DNA from: Clavibacter michiganensis
GTDB lineage: Bacteria > Actinomycetota > Actinomycetes > Actinomycetales > Microbacteriaceae
DNA length: 64,000 nucleotides
Assembly: GCF_021216655.1 (NCBI RefSeq)
Contig: NZ_CP080437.1
Location: 1,550,001 to 1,614,000, forward strand
Direction of reading: 5' to 3'
Positions 36,203 through 47,005 of the stretch are shown piece by piece. The notes beneath the pieces are model-generated. The model did not search any database, was not told where the DNA came from, and saw only the letters and a list, made by a program, of their open reading frames with translations. How positions within the stretch are numbered: the first letter of the stretch is position 1; each line of letters begins with the position of its first letter. The position numbers were made by a program, and so were the translations under genes.

Positions 36203-37099
36203 ATGATGGACATCCGCACCGAGCACCTGCGCACCCTGGCCGCCGTCATCGACACGGGCACGCTCGACGCGGCCGCCCGCGCGCTCCGGCTGACGCCCTC
36301 CGCGGTGAGCCAGCGGATCACGGCGCTCGAGCGCAGCGCCGGCCGCGTGCTCCTCCGACGCACCCGCCCGGCCACCACCACCGAGGCGGGCGACGCCGTG
36401 CTGCGGCACGCGCGCCAGGTGCTGCTGCTCGAGCGCGACCTCGACGGGCTGCTCGGCGTGGGCGACGGCGAGCAGCCCCGGGCGGGGACCGCGGCCGTGC
36501 CCGTCGTGGTCAACGGCGACTCGCTCGCGTCCTGGCTGCTGCCCGCGTTCGCGGCGCTCGCGGCCGAGACCGGCCAGGCGGTGGAGGTGCTGCGCGAGGA
36601 CGAGCACCACTCCCTCGACCTGCTGCGCGACGGATCCGCGATGGCCGCCGTCACGAGCGTGAAGGACCCCGTGCAGGGCTGCACCTCGGAGCGCCTCGGC
36701 CGGATGCGGTACCGCGCGCTCGCGACGCCCGCCTACGTCGCCGCGCATCTGCCCGACGGCCCCACGCCGAGCGCGCTGGCGGTCGCGCCGCTCGTGATGT
36801 TCGACCGCAAGGACGCCATGCAGGACCGCTGGCTGCGCGGGCGGCGCGCGCCCGCCGGGCAGCCGCGCCACTACGTGCCGTCGTCGGCCGAGTTCGTCAC
36901 GGCGGTCACGCTCGGCATGGGCTGGGGCATGCTGCCCGACCTGCAGAGCGAGGAGCTCGTCGCGTCGGGCGCGCTCGTGCCGCTGGACGCCGGATCCCAC
37001 GTGGACGTGGCGCTGCACTGGCAGCGCTGGAGCGTCGACTCCCCCGTGCTCGCCGACCTCACCCGGCACGTGCGCGCCGCGGCCGCCTCGCTCAGGTAG
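36203..37099 (+). CDS. LysR family regulator, LysG/ArgP type
   Basis: 298 aa. N-terminal winged helix MMDIRTEHLRTLAAVIDTGTLDAAARALRLTPSAVSQRITALE with the recognition helix TPSAVSQRI, then a periplasmic-binding-like effector domain (about 95-298, VVVNGDSLASWLLPAF ... TLGMGWGMLPDLQ). This matches ArgP/LysG, which activates the exporter gene when Lys, Arg or His build up. It is divergent from the LysE-type gene with a 69-bp shared region, fitting direct control. Either ATG at 36203 or 36206 may be used. Confidence 0.9.
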   Translation: MMDIRTEHLRTLAAVIDTGTLDAAARALRLTPSAVSQRITALERSAGRVLLRRTRPATTTEAGDAVLRHARQVLLLERDLDGLLGVGDGEQPRAGTAAVPVVVNGDSLASWLLPAFAALAAETGQAVEVLREDEHHSLDLLRDGSAMAAVTSVKDPVQGCTSERLGRMRYRALATPAYVAAHLPDGPTPSALAVAPLVMFDRKDAMQDRWLRGRRAPAGQPRHYVPSSAEFVTAVTLGMGWGMLPDLQSEELVASGALVPLDAGSHVDVALHWQRWSVDSPVLADLTRHVRAAAASLR

Positions 37100-37136
37100 C
37101 GGGGCGGCCGCGGCGGTCGAAGGACGCGCGGACGGA

Positions 37137-37796
37137 TCAGCGCCGGAGCGCCGCCCGGGCCATCCGGTTGCCGGCGAACTGCACCACCTGCACGAGCACG
37201 ATGATGATGAGCACGGCCGCCCACGTCACGACCGGCTCGAACTGCCGATAGCCGTAGACGATCGCGAAGTTGCCGAGGCCGCCCGCGCCGATCGCCCCTG
37301 CGACGGCCGTCATGTCGACGATGCCGACGAAGATGAACGTGTAGCCGAGGATCAGCGGGCCGAGCGCCTCCGGGATCAGCAGCGTGAAGATGATCCGCAC
37401 GGGGCTCGCGCCCACGGACCGGGCGGCCTCGATCACGCCCGGCTGCACCGTGAGCAGGTTCTGCTCGACGATGCGGCTGATCGCGAATGACGCCCCCAGC
37501 GACAGCGTGAAGATGATCGCCGGCTGCCCGATGCCGTTGCCCGTGACCAGGCGGGCGAGGGGCTGTGCCGCGACCAGGAAGATCACGAACGGGATCGGCC
37601 GGAAGGTGTTGACGACCAGGTTGAGGACGGCGAACACGGCGCGGTTCGGCAGCAGGCTGCTGGCGCGCGTGAGGTAGAGCCCGAGGCCCATGATCAGGCC
37701 GCCGAGCCCGCCGAACAGGAGCGTGAGCAGCACCATCACGAGCGTCTCGACCGTCGACCGGCCGAGGAGCGGCAGGAGCGGGGTCAGCGCGTCCAT
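37137..37796 (-). CDS. metI: Methionine ABC transporter permease MetI
   Basis: 219 aa with five to six transmembrane helices. The permease signature EAARSVGASPVRIIFTLLIPEALGPLILG (the EAA loop contacting the ATPase) and NTFRPIPFVIFLVAAQPLARLVTGNGIG are typical of MetI, which with MetN and MetQ imports D/L-methionine. It is last in the metQ-metN-metI run; only one base separates it from metN. Confidence 0.92.
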   Translation of the reverse strand: MDALTPLLPLLGRSTVETLVMVLLTLLFGGLGGLIMGLGLYLTRASSLLPNRAVFAVLNLVVNTFRPIPFVIFLVAAQPLARLVTGNGIGQPAIIFTLSLGASFAISRIVEQNLLTVQPGVIEAARSVGASPVRIIFTLLIPEALGPLILGYTFIFVGIVDMTAVAGAIGAGGLGNFAIVYGYRQFEPVVTWAAVLIIIVLVQVVQFAGNRMARAALRR

Positions 37797-37797
37797 C

Positions 37798-38835
37798 TCA
37801 GACCACCTCCGTCACGGTGACGCCGGCGCGGTCGGCCGCGAGCACCTCGTCGATGCGCGCGGGGTCGCCCCCGAGCGCGAGGGTCAGGTTGCCGAACGTG
37901 CGGCCCTGGATGTCGGTGATCCCGCCGTGCACGACCTCGAACGCGATGCCCGCGGCGGCGAGCGCCTGGAACACCTCGGCCTGCGTGGCGCCGCCGTCCG
38001 CGAAGGACAGCGTGACGAGGCGTCCCGGGTGGCGGCGGCGGAGGCGCTGGACCTCTTGCGGCTCGGGGATCCCCGCGACGACCGTCGAGACGAAGCGGCG
38101 CGCCGCGTCGCTCGTGGGCCGGGAGAACACGTCGAACACCTCGCCGTGCTCGATGACGCGACCGGAGTCCATGACGGCCACGCGGTCGGCGATGGACTTG
38201 ATGACCTCCATCTCGTGCGTGATGACGACGATGGTGACGCCGAGCTCCTCGTTCACCCGGCGCAGGAGCGCGAGGACCTCGCTCGTGGTCTCGGGATCCA
38301 GCGCGCTCGTGGCCTCGTCGGCCAGGAGGATCGCGGGGCTCGTCGCGAGCGCGCGGGCGATGCCGACGCGCTGCTTCTGGCCGCCGGACAGCTCGTCGGG
38401 CCGCGCGTGCGCCTTGTCCGCGAGGCCGACGAAGTGCAGCAGGTCGCTGATCCGCCGCTGCTGCTGGTCCTTCGGCATGCCGGCGACCGTGAGCGGGTAC
38501 GCGACGTTGCCCCACACCGTCTTCGACGTGAAGAGGTTGAACTGCTGGAAGACCATGCCGATGCCGAGGCGCAGCTTCCGCAGCTCGCGCTCGGGGAGGG
38601 CCTGGATCTCGCGTCCGTCGACCGAGACCGTGCCGGCGGTCGGCCGCTCGAGCGCGTTCACCAGCCGCACGAGCGTGCTCTTGCCCGCGCCGGAGTAGCC
38701 GATGATGCCGAACACCTCGCCGCGGCGGATGTCGAGGTCGACGTCGGCGAGGGCGTGGAGCCCCGCCTCCCCCTTCGCGCGGGGCGGGTACTGCTTGCCG
38801 ACGCCGCGCAGGGAGACGTGCGGGGCGTCCGTCAT
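37798..38835 (-). CDS. metN: Methionine ABC transporter ATP-binding protein MetN
   Basis: 345 aa ATPase of the MetNIQ importer. Walker A GYSGAGKST, Q loop VFQQFNLFTSKTV, signature LSGGQKQRVGIARAL, Walker B ILLADEATSALDPET and the switch His in VITHEMEVIK. From about residue 270 the C-terminal NIL domain (LVTLSFADGGATQAEVFQALAAAGIAFEVVHGGITDIQG...) is present, which in characterised MetN binds methionine and shuts down transport. ATG at 38835 overlaps the metQ stop. Confidence 0.95.
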   Translation of the reverse strand: MTDAPHVSLRGVGKQYPPRAKGEAGLHALADVDLDIRRGEVFGIIGYSGAGKSTLVRLVNALERPTAGTVSVDGREIQALPERELRKLRLGIGMVFQQFNLFTSKTVWGNVAYPLTVAGMPKDQQQRRISDLLHFVGLADKAHARPDELSGGQKQRVGIARALATSPAILLADEATSALDPETTSEVLALLRRVNEELGVTIVVITHEMEVIKSIADRVAVMDSGRVIEHGEVFDVFSRPTSDAARRFVSTVVAGIPEPQEVQRLRRRHPGRLVTLSFADGGATQAEVFQALAAAGIAFEVVHGGITDIQGRTFGNLTLALGGDPARIDEVLAADRAGVTVTEVV

Positions 38836-39764
38836 CGAGCCGCCTTCTTCTCGGCGACGGCCTTCTCGGTGGTGGTGAGGAGGCTCTGCAGCTCGTCGGC
38901 CGGGGTCTGCAGCGGGATGGCGGTGCCGCCCGAGTTCTCGACGACCGCGTCGACCACGGCGGGGGTGTCCCGGAAGATCTGCGCGAGCTTCAGGTAGGTC
39001 TCGTTCTGCGCGTCGGCGGCGCGGGCCGCGAAGACGTTGACGTAGGCGAGCGCCTTCGGGTCGCTGGGGTCGTCCTGCGCGATCGCGTCGCCGGCGGTGA
39101 GCCCCGCGTCGGTGACGAAGTCGTTGTTGATGATGACGGCGTCCGCGTCGGGCAGCGAGGTGGCGGTGAGCGCGGCGTCGACCGTGGTGACGCTGACCTT
39201 CGACGCGGCCTGGTCGACGTCGTCGAGCGTGGAGACGCTGGATCCGCCGCCCTTCAGCGTCAGGAGGCCCTCGCGCTGGAGCAGGAGGAGGCCGCGCGCG
39301 AGGTTCGACTCGTCGTTGGGGAGGATCACGGTGCCGCCCTGCGGGATGTCGGCGACCGACGTGTGCTTCGACGAGTACAGCCCGAGCGGGTAGATCGCCG
39401 TGGCGCCGATGGGCGTGAGGTCCTCGCCCGCGCCCTCGTTGTACTGCGCGAGGTAGACGAGGTGCTGGAACTGGTCGAGGTCGATCTCGCCCTCGCTGAG
39501 CGCCGGGTTCACCTGCGGGTACTCGGTGAAGTCGACGATCTGCACGTCGATGCCCTCCTCCTTCGCCGCCTCGACGAACAGGGGCCACTGCGGGTCGCTC
39601 GCGCCGACGACGCCGATCTTGACGGCCTTGCCGCCGCCCGCGAACGCGCCGGTGGCGAAGAGGACGGCCGCGACGATCGCGAGGACGACGACGACCGCGC
39701 CGATGATGAGGCCGAGGCGGTTCCTCCGCTTCGGGGCGTCGATCAGGGGTGCCTGGGTGGTCAT
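38832..39764 (-). CDS. metQ: MetQ/NlpA family methionine-binding protein
   Basis: 310 aa substrate-binding component. NlpA/MetQ signatures: KIGVVGASDPQWPLFVEAAKEEGIDVQIVDFTEYPQVNPALSEGEIDLDQFQHLVYL and DEIDLNAF-like, ending with IPLQTPADELQSL. The N-terminus is a positively charged stretch followed by one hydrophobic helix (LGLIIGAVVVVLAIVAAVLFATGAFAG) without a lipobox Cys, so it appears to be anchored by an uncleaved helix or signal-peptidase processed, rather than a lipoprotein as in most Gram-positives. Start ATG at 39764. Confidence 0.9.
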   Translation of the reverse strand: MTTQAPLIDAPKRRNRLGLIIGAVVVVLAIVAAVLFATGAFAGGGKAVKIGVVGASDPQWPLFVEAAKEEGIDVQIVDFTEYPQVNPALSEGEIDLDQFQHLVYLAQYNEGAGEDLTPIGATAIYPLGLYSSKHTSVADIPQGGTVILPNDESNLARGLLLLQREGLLTLKGGGSSVSTLDDVDQAASKVSVTTVDAALTATSLPDADAVIINNDFVTDAGLTAGDAIAQDDPSDPKALAYVNVFAARAADAQNETYLKLAQIFRDTPAVVDAVVENSGGTAIPLQTPADELQSLLTTTEKAVAEKKAAR

Positions 39765-40109
39765 GGTGGTCCTCTCGGTGGTGCGGGGCCGGTGCTGTCC
39801 GGTGGTGGTGCGGATGCGGTCGTGCGGGTGCGGTCGTGCGGGGATGCGGTGGCGGCCGGATGGCGCGCGGGTGCGCGCGCCGACGCGGTCGAGCGGACGC
39901 GCCAGGGCGTCCGGACGGGATGCCTCGCGGGAGGCGTGCGCGGGACGACGATCCCGCCTGCGGTGCGGGACGCCGACGACTGCCGGTGGCCGCGTCCCTG
40001 CAGCACCTCGACGGTAGGCGGACGGACGGGGGCGTGTCGAACCGGGCCGTAACACGGGGACACCCCGCATCGCCCGCGGGATGTGGCAGGGTCGGCCACG
40101 GAGGTGCCC
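39765..40109. promoter_or_regulatory. Leader/promoter region between metQ and the divergent anchored-protein gene
   Basis: 345 bp without a gene. It carries GC-rich short repeats (TGCGGTCGTGCGGG repeated near 39817-39850). I looked for SAM riboswitch signatures (S-box, SAM-II, SAM-IV core motifs) upstream of metQ and saw none. It must hold both divergent promoters, but no convincing -10/-35 pair could be assigned. Confidence 0.4.
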
Positions 40110-41039
40110 ATGCACGAGGACGACGACGCCGTCTCCGCGCTCCCCGTCGAGGAGCTGCGACGCCGCGTCTACGCGCAGGGGGCCGACGAGGCCGACGAGC
40201 GGTGGATCCGCGCGGCCGCCGAGCTCACCCGCCGCGAGCGCGCGTCCCGGCCCGCCGCGGGCGACGCCGTCCTCGCGGCGGGAGCCAGTGCCGGCGCCGA
40301 CGGGCGGGCGGATGCGGCGGATGCGGCGGATGCGGCGGATGCGGCGGATGCGGCGGCCCCCGCGTCCGCCGACGCGACGGCGGACGACGGGTCCACCGAA
40401 GACGACGCCGACACCGCAGCCTCCGCCGCCCCTCCCCGCGGATCCCGACGCGTCCTCGTCGGGATCGCCGCCGCCGCGCTGGCCGCGGGCCTCGCCGCGG
40501 GCGGGGCGGTCGGCGCGACGCTCGGCAGCGGTTCGGCCGCGTCGACCTCCGCCGACGGCACCCCGAGCCCCGGCGCGGACGCGCCGCCGGCCGCCGCGGG
40601 ATCCACCCCGGCCGCCGCCGCGAGCCCCGACGGCACGACGCTCCTCGGCCCCGACTCCACCTCCGACCAGCGCAGCCGCCCGGTCGGCGCGATCTTCGAC
40701 GGCCCGCAGGAGGACGGCGACCGCCCGCCCAAGGCCGTCCGCGCCGACGTCGACGCCACCACGATCCGCGCCGTGCAGACGAGCGTCGGCCTCTACGCCG
40801 GTCTCTCCGTGTCGGGCGACCTGTGCCTGCTGGTCTTCCCGAGCGGCGGCGCGGGCGTCGTCTCGTGCGCGTCACCCGACCGCGTCGCGTCCGACGGCCT
40901 CCGCATCGCGTGGACCACCGAGTTCCCGTCGCGCAACCGCGACGGCTCCACGGGCATGATCACGGGCGACGTGACGGCGACCTGGTCGGGCGACGACCTC
41001 ATCACGCTCACCACGCCGGACCGCATCCTCGCGTATTGA
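40110..41039 (+). CDS. Hypothetical single-pass anchored protein with repeat-rich cytoplasmic linker
   Basis: 309 aa from ATG at 40110, which has a strong GGAGGTG Shine-Dalgarno. The N-terminal motif LPVEELRRRVYAQGADEADERWIRAAAEL is helical and resembles the N-terminus of the tandem proteins at 59-61 kb. An Ala/Asp region follows that is encoded by a 9-bp tandem repeat (about 40314-40350). A transmembrane helix lies at about 120-145, then a Thr/Ser/Pro linker and a C-terminal extracytoplasmic domain with two cysteines (LCLLVFPSGGAGVVSCAS) that may pair. Function unknown; the layout resembles sensors or envelope proteins. Confidence 0.75.
   Translation: MHEDDDAVSALPVEELRRRVYAQGADEADERWIRAAAELTRRERASRPAAGDAVLAAGASAGADGRADAADAADAADAADAAAPASADATADDGSTEDDADTAASAAPPRGSRRVLVGIAAAALAAGLAAGGAVGATLGSGSAASTSADGTPSPGADAPPAAAGSTPAAAASPDGTTLLGPDSTSDQRSRPVGAIFDGPQEDGDRPPKAVRADVDATTIRAVQTSVGLYAGLSVSGDLCLLVFPSGGAGVVSCASPDRVASDGLRIAWTTEFPSRNRDGSTGMITGDVTATWSGDDLITLTTPDRILAY
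40314..40352 (+). repeat. Tandem 9-bp repeat within a coding region
   Basis: The unit GCGGATGCG (GCGGATGCGGCG phase) is repeated about four to five times without interruption, encoding repeating Ala-Asp-Ala. A multiple of three, so copy changes would keep the frame and change linker length. Confidence 0.75.
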
Positions 41040-41051
41040 GCGGCGAGCGGA

Positions 41052-42869
<1,818 letters not shown>

Positions 42870-43019
42870 CGCACGAGCCTAGGTGACCCCCGGCCGGGGA
42901 ATTCCCGCGAGCCGCCCGCCGTTGCCCCTCATCGTGGCCCGTGCAGGGCCGCGCGCTCGACGGGGAGCAGCCCGCCCCGCCGCCCGTCCGCGGGGATCCG
43001 CCCACCGCGAGGAGCGCAC

Positions 43020-44324
43020 TTGACGACCAGCCGCACCGAGACCGCATCGATCCCCGTCACCGGTCCGGGCGCCGCGTCCGACGCGAACGCCGCGTCCCCC
43101 GCCCGCCGCGAGTCCGCCGCCGGCCTCCTCGTCTACGCGCTCACGCTGCTCGTGCTGGTCGCATCGGGCGCCGCGCCCTCGCCGCTCTACCCCGTGTACC
43201 AGGAGGAGTGGACGCTGCCGCCCGTGGTGCTCACGCTCGTGTTCGCCGTCTACGTGGCCGGCCTCCTCGCGACCCTGCTCACGGCCGGCCGGCTCTCCGA
43301 CCACATCGGCCGCCGCCCCGTGATCCTCGGCGCCCTCGTCGTGTCCGTCGCCGCCATGCTCGTCTTCGCCTTCGCGCACGACGGGCTCGCGCTCGTGGTC
43401 GCGCGCATCCTGCAGGGCCTCGCCATCGGCCTCGCGACCGGGGCGCTCGGCGCCGGGATGATCGACCACCAGCCGTCGCGCCGATCCGGCCTCGCCGCCT
43501 TCCTCAACGGCGTCGTGCCGCCCGTGGCGCTCACCGTCGGCGCGCTCGGCAGCGGCTTCCTCGTCGCCTACGGACCCGCGCCCGAGGAGACGGTGTTCGT
43601 CGTGCTCGCCGCGCTCATGGTCGCCGCTGGCGTCGCCGTCGCGTTCGTGCCCGAGCGCCAACCGCGTCGCGCGGGCGCGCTCCGCTCGCTCGTCCCGTCG
43701 GTCGCCGTGCCGCGCGCCGCCCGCTCCGTCTTCACCGCCGTCGTCGGCGGGATGATCGCCAGCTGGGCGCTCGGCGGCATGTTCCTGGCCTTCATCGGAT
43801 CCGTGCTCGGCACCACGTTCGGCCTGCACAGCGCCGCGCTCACGGGGACGGCGATCGCCCTGTTCACCGGGACGGGCGCGATCACCGGCATCGTGATCCG
43901 CACCCGCGACGCCCGCCGCAGCCTCATCGTCGGCGTGGTCGCCCTGGTGCTCGGCCCGATCGGCCTCGTCGCCGCGATCTGGACCGCGTCGCTCCCCCTC
44001 TTCGCGATCGCCGCGGTGATCGGCGGCGTCGGCTTCGGCGCGGGCTTCCAGGCGGGCCTGCGGCTCGTGCTCGCGGAGGCGCCCGTCGACCAGCGCGCGA
44101 GCCTCCTCTCCTCCGTCTACGTCGCGAGCTACCTCGCCTTCGGGGTGCCGAGCATCGTCGCGGGCGTGTTCGTCGAGGCGGACGGGCTGCCGATCGTGCT
44201 CACCGTCTACGGCGCCTTCGTCGCGGCGAGCGCCCTGGTCGCGCTCGTGCTGCAGCTCACGGGACGCCGCACGCGCCGCGCCGAGCGGATCGCCGACGCG
44301 CTCGACGCCGCCTCCGCCAGCTGA
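43020..44324 (+). CDS. MFS transporter
   Basis: 434 aa, 12 predicted transmembrane helices. The helix 2-3 loop motif GRLSDHIGRRPVILGAL is the major facilitator hallmark. A hydrophilic N-terminus precedes helix 1 (YALTLLVLVASGAAPSPLYPVYQEEW). The start is probably TTG at 43020 with GAGGAGCGCAC just upstream; no ATG or GTG fits the domain start. Substrate unknown; drug or metabolite efflux is likely from the subfamily look. It is transcribed away from the ABC-F gene. Confidence 0.88.
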   Translation: MTTSRTETASIPVTGPGAASDANAASPARRESAAGLLVYALTLLVLVASGAAPSPLYPVYQEEWTLPPVVLTLVFAVYVAGLLATLLTAGRLSDHIGRRPVILGALVVSVAAMLVFAFAHDGLALVVARILQGLAIGLATGALGAGMIDHQPSRRSGLAAFLNGVVPPVALTVGALGSGFLVAYGPAPEETVFVVLAALMVAAGVAVAFVPERQPRRAGALRSLVPSVAVPRAARSVFTAVVGGMIASWALGGMFLAFIGSVLGTTFGLHSAALTGTAIALFTGTGAITGIVIRTRDARRSLIVGVVALVLGPIGLVAAIWTASLPLFAIAAVIGGVGFGAGFQAGLRLVLAEAPVDQRASLLSSVYVASYLAFGVPSIVAGVFVEADGLPIVLTVYGAFVAASALVALVLQLTGRRTRRAERIADALDAASAS

Positions 44325-44337
44325 GCTCCGCCGCCGT

Positions 44338-44390
44338 CCGGGCATCCGGGCATCCGGGCATCCGGGCATCCGGGCATCCGGGCATCCGGG
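44338..44390. repeat. 8-bp tandem repeat array
   Basis: Six uninterrupted copies of CCGGGCAT plus a partial seventh, in the gap after the MFS gene and about 100 bp before a small membrane protein gene. A perfect short-unit array like this is prone to slippage. Confidence 0.9.
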
Positions 44391-44487
44391 TAGCATCGTC
44401 GTCGCCGTGCGGCCGAGCCGTCCCGACGCGCGTCCCACCGGACCGGCATCACGCCCGGCGCCGGCCCCGAACGGAAGGTCGTCCCCC

Positions 44488-44658
44488 ATGGCGTTCATCG
44501 TCGTCCTGCTCGTGCTCTGGCTGATCCTCACGGTGGTCGGCTTCGCCATCAAGGGCCTCATCTGGCTCGGCATCATCGGCATCATCCTGATCCTCGGCAC
44601 GATCGTGCTCGGCAGCCTCCGCCGCCGCTACAACGCCGCGAAGACCCCGAAGGCGTAG
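44488..44658 (+). CDS. Small membrane protein, 56 aa
   Basis: Begins ATG at 44488 with GGAAGG about 10 nt upstream. Almost entirely hydrophobic: two short helices (FIVVLLVLWLILTVVGFAI and LIWLGIIGIILILGTIVLG) and a basic tail (RRRYNAAKTPKA). Similar tiny membrane proteins are common in Microbacteriaceae; no function known. Not in an operon. Upstream lies the 8-bp repeat array. Confidence 0.75.
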   Translation: MAFIVVLLVLWLILTVVGFAIKGLIWLGIIGIILILGTIVLGSLRRRYNAAKTPKA

Positions 44659-44795
44659 CGCCCGTCCGCTCCCGGGACCCGGACGACGACGGGCTATCCT
44701 CGTCTCGGACCGCGGGACCGCCACGTGCAGGTCGCCGTCCGCAGGGGGCCCGCCGGCCGCTCCTGTCCGCACGCGCTGCACGTCCCGGAGAGACC

Positions 44796-46529
44796 ATGAT
44801 GCGAACGCCCCCGCACGCCCGCGCCCCGCGCACCGACGGCCGGCCGGGCAGGGCGTCGCTCCTCGTGTTCCTCGCGGCGCTCATCGGGATCGGCGTCCTG
44901 AGCGCGCTGTGGGCGGTCACGACGCCGCTCGGCGCGAGCCCCGACGAGCCGGCGCACATGAACAAGGCGGCCTCCGTCGTGCGCGGCCAGTTCCTCGGCG
45001 ACGTGACGGACGACCCGCAGGTGCGCGTCGTCCAGGTGCCCGCGGGCGTCGCGTATTCGGATCCCTCGGCGTGCGCCCGGCACGACGGCGATCGGACGGC
45101 CGACTGCGCGCCCGGCTTCCCCGCCGGCGACGCGGCCGACCGCATCGTCTCCACCGAGACGAGCGCCGGCCTCTACGACCCCGTCTACTACGTGCTCGTC
45201 GGCTGGCCGACGCTCATCTGGGGAGGCGGCACCATGGCCGTCTTCGGCATGCGCCTCGTGAGCGCGCTCCTCTGCACGCTGCTCGCCGCGGGCGCGCTCG
45301 CCTACCTCGCCCGCCTCCCCCGGCCGGTCCTCCCGGTGCTCGCCACCTTCGCGGCGCTCACGCCCATGACGCACTCGCTGTTCGGATCCGTGAACCCGAA
45401 CGCCTTCGAGATCGCGGCGACCGCGGCGTTCGCGGCCGCGTACATCACGGGCCTCGTGCGCGGCGGGCCCGTGAGCTGGCGCACCGCGGCGTTCCTCGCG
45501 GTCACCGGCGGGCTGCTCGTGCACGCGCGCGGCCTCTCTCCCATGTGGCTCGGCGTCGTCGTGGTGGCGGGCGCGTGCCTCGTCGGCTGGTCCCGCTTCT
45601 GGACGTACCTCCGCCGCCCGCAGGTGCTCACCGCGGTGGGCGTCGTGGCGGTGTCGACCGTGCTCGCGATCGTGTGGATCCTGCGCACCGGCTCGCTCGC
45701 GGCCGTCGGCGTCTACGAGCGCGCGGGCACCAGCTTCGCCGAGGGCCTCGTGATCATGCTCGAGCGCACCTTCGACTACGCGCGCGACATGGTCGGCAAC
45801 TTCGGCTGGCTCGACACCGCCATCCCGTCGTACGCGGTGTTCCCCTACTTCGTGGGCTGGGGCGTCATCGTCGCCGCGGCCCTGATGATCCCGTCCGCGA
45901 AGGGCGGCCGGCGCGCGGTCGTCGTCGCCCTCGTCGGCTTCCTCCTGCTCCCGGCGCTCGTGCAGGCGTCGTCCGTGACGGTGTCCGGGTTCGTGTGGCA
46001 GGGACGGTACAACCTGCCGGCGTACCTGCTGCTGATCATGGTCGCGGCCGTCGTCGCCGCTCCCGCCTTCGACCGCGTGCCCGCCGTCGTGCGGCGCCGG
46101 ATCCTCGTGCTCGTCGCGGTCGTGCACGCCGCGGCGGCCTTCGTGGGCCTCATGACCTTCCTGCGTCGCAACTCCGTGGGCCTCAGCGCGTCGTGGTCCG
46201 ACCTCCTGCTGCGTCCCCGCTGGTCCCCGCCCGTCGTGGGCGTGGAGCCGTGGATCCTCGCGATCGCGGCCGGGTCGGTCGTCGCCGGCGCCGCGCTGCT
46301 CCTCGCGGTGCTGGCCGCGCGCCGCGACGCCCCGACGGAGGCGACGCTGGACGCCGGGCCCCGCGGACTCGCCGGCGTCGGGATGCCCGCCGCAGCAGGC
46401 ACCGGCCGCGGCACCGTGGCCGCCTCTGCCGAGGCGCATGCCGACGGGGATCCCGAGCCGACGCCGATCCCGCACTCGCCCGCTGACGCGACGGCCACCG
46501 CGACCGCCGACGGATCGCGCGGCGCATGA
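44796..46529 (+). CDS. DUF2142 family multi-pass membrane protein
   Basis: 577 aa with about ten hydrophobic helices. The extracellular loop after helix 1, GASPDEPAHMNKAASVVRGQF, is the DUF2142 hallmark, with the acidic DEPAH motif at the place where GT-C glycosyltransferases keep catalytic Asp/Glu residues. DUF2142 proteins are predicted polyprenyl-sugar glycosyltransferases or flippase partners in cell-wall glycopolymer synthesis. ATG pair at 44796. It overlaps the GtrA gene start by four bases and neighbours DUF2304 and a GT2, a typical envelope glycosylation set. Confidence 0.85.
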   Translation: MMRTPPHARAPRTDGRPGRASLLVFLAALIGIGVLSALWAVTTPLGASPDEPAHMNKAASVVRGQFLGDVTDDPQVRVVQVPAGVAYSDPSACARHDGDRTADCAPGFPAGDAADRIVSTETSAGLYDPVYYVLVGWPTLIWGGGTMAVFGMRLVSALLCTLLAAGALAYLARLPRPVLPVLATFAALTPMTHSLFGSVNPNAFEIAATAAFAAAYITGLVRGGPVSWRTAAFLAVTGGLLVHARGLSPMWLGVVVVAGACLVGWSRFWTYLRRPQVLTAVGVVAVSTVLAIVWILRTGSLAAVGVYERAGTSFAEGLVIMLERTFDYARDMVGNFGWLDTAIPSYAVFPYFVGWGVIVAAALMIPSAKGGRRAVVVALVGFLLLPALVQASSVTVSGFVWQGRYNLPAYLLLIMVAAVVAAPAFDRVPAVVRRRILVLVAVVHAAAAFVGLMTFLRRNSVGLSASWSDLLLRPRWSPPVVGVEPWILAIAAGSVVAGAALLLAVLAARRDAPTEATLDAGPRGLAGVGMPAAAGTGRGTVAASAEAHADGDPEPTPIPHSPADATATATADGSRGA

Positions 46530-47005
46530 GCACCGGCATCCCCGGCCGCCTCGCGCGCTTCCGCTCCGGCCGCCTCTACGGGCCGTTCGTCTACCTCGCG
46601 GTGGGCGGCGTGGCCTTCGTCGTCGACCTCGGCCTGCTCATCGTCGGCCGCGACCTCCTCGGCTGGCCGCTGGCCGCCGCGAGCGCGACCTCGTTCTGGG
46701 CGGGTCTCGTCGTGAGCTACGTGATGCAGCGCTTCCTGACGTTCCGGGACCAGAGGTCGGACTGGCACAGCCTCTGGAAGTACGGGGTGCTGGTGGCCGT
46801 CAACTCGCTCGCCACCGTGCTGATCATCGAGCTGTTCGACCGCATCGGCCTCGGCTACATCGTCGGCAAGTTCGTGTCGACGGCCATGACGACGCTCTGG
46901 AACTACGCCGCCTACAGGTTCTGGGTGTTCGCGGACCGGTCGGCGGTCCCTGTCGGGGACGACGAGGCGGACGATCCGCGCCCGTCGGAGCCCGCCGCCG
47001 GCTGA
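46526..47005 (+). CDS. GtrA family membrane protein
   Basis: 159 aa, four transmembrane helices: FVYLAVGGVAFVVDLGLLIVG, then PLAAASATSFWAGLVVSYVMQRFLTFRD, and two more. GtrA-like proteins are thought to flip or present polyprenyl-phosphate-linked sugars across the membrane for glycosyltransferases. Start ATG overlaps the DUF2142 stop. The last 94 bp overlap the 3' end of the DUF2304 gene on the other strand. Confidence 0.9.
   Translation: MSTGIPGRLARFRSGRLYGPFVYLAVGGVAFVVDLGLLIVGRDLLGWPLAAASATSFWAGLVVSYVMQRFLTFRDQRSDWHSLWKYGVLVAVNSLATVLIIELFDRIGLGYIVGKFVSTAMTTLWNYAAYRFWVFADRSAVPVGDDEADDPRPSEPAAG

Noticed and set aside
39765..40109. SAM riboswitch upstream of metQ
   Set aside because: None of the SAM-I, SAM-II or SAM-IV core motifs could be found by eye.
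40169..40875. Minus-strand frames opposite the anchored-protein gene
   Set aside because: Repetitive Arg/Pro/Ser or Ala/Ser composition mirrors the Ala/Asp-coding strand; no start signals.
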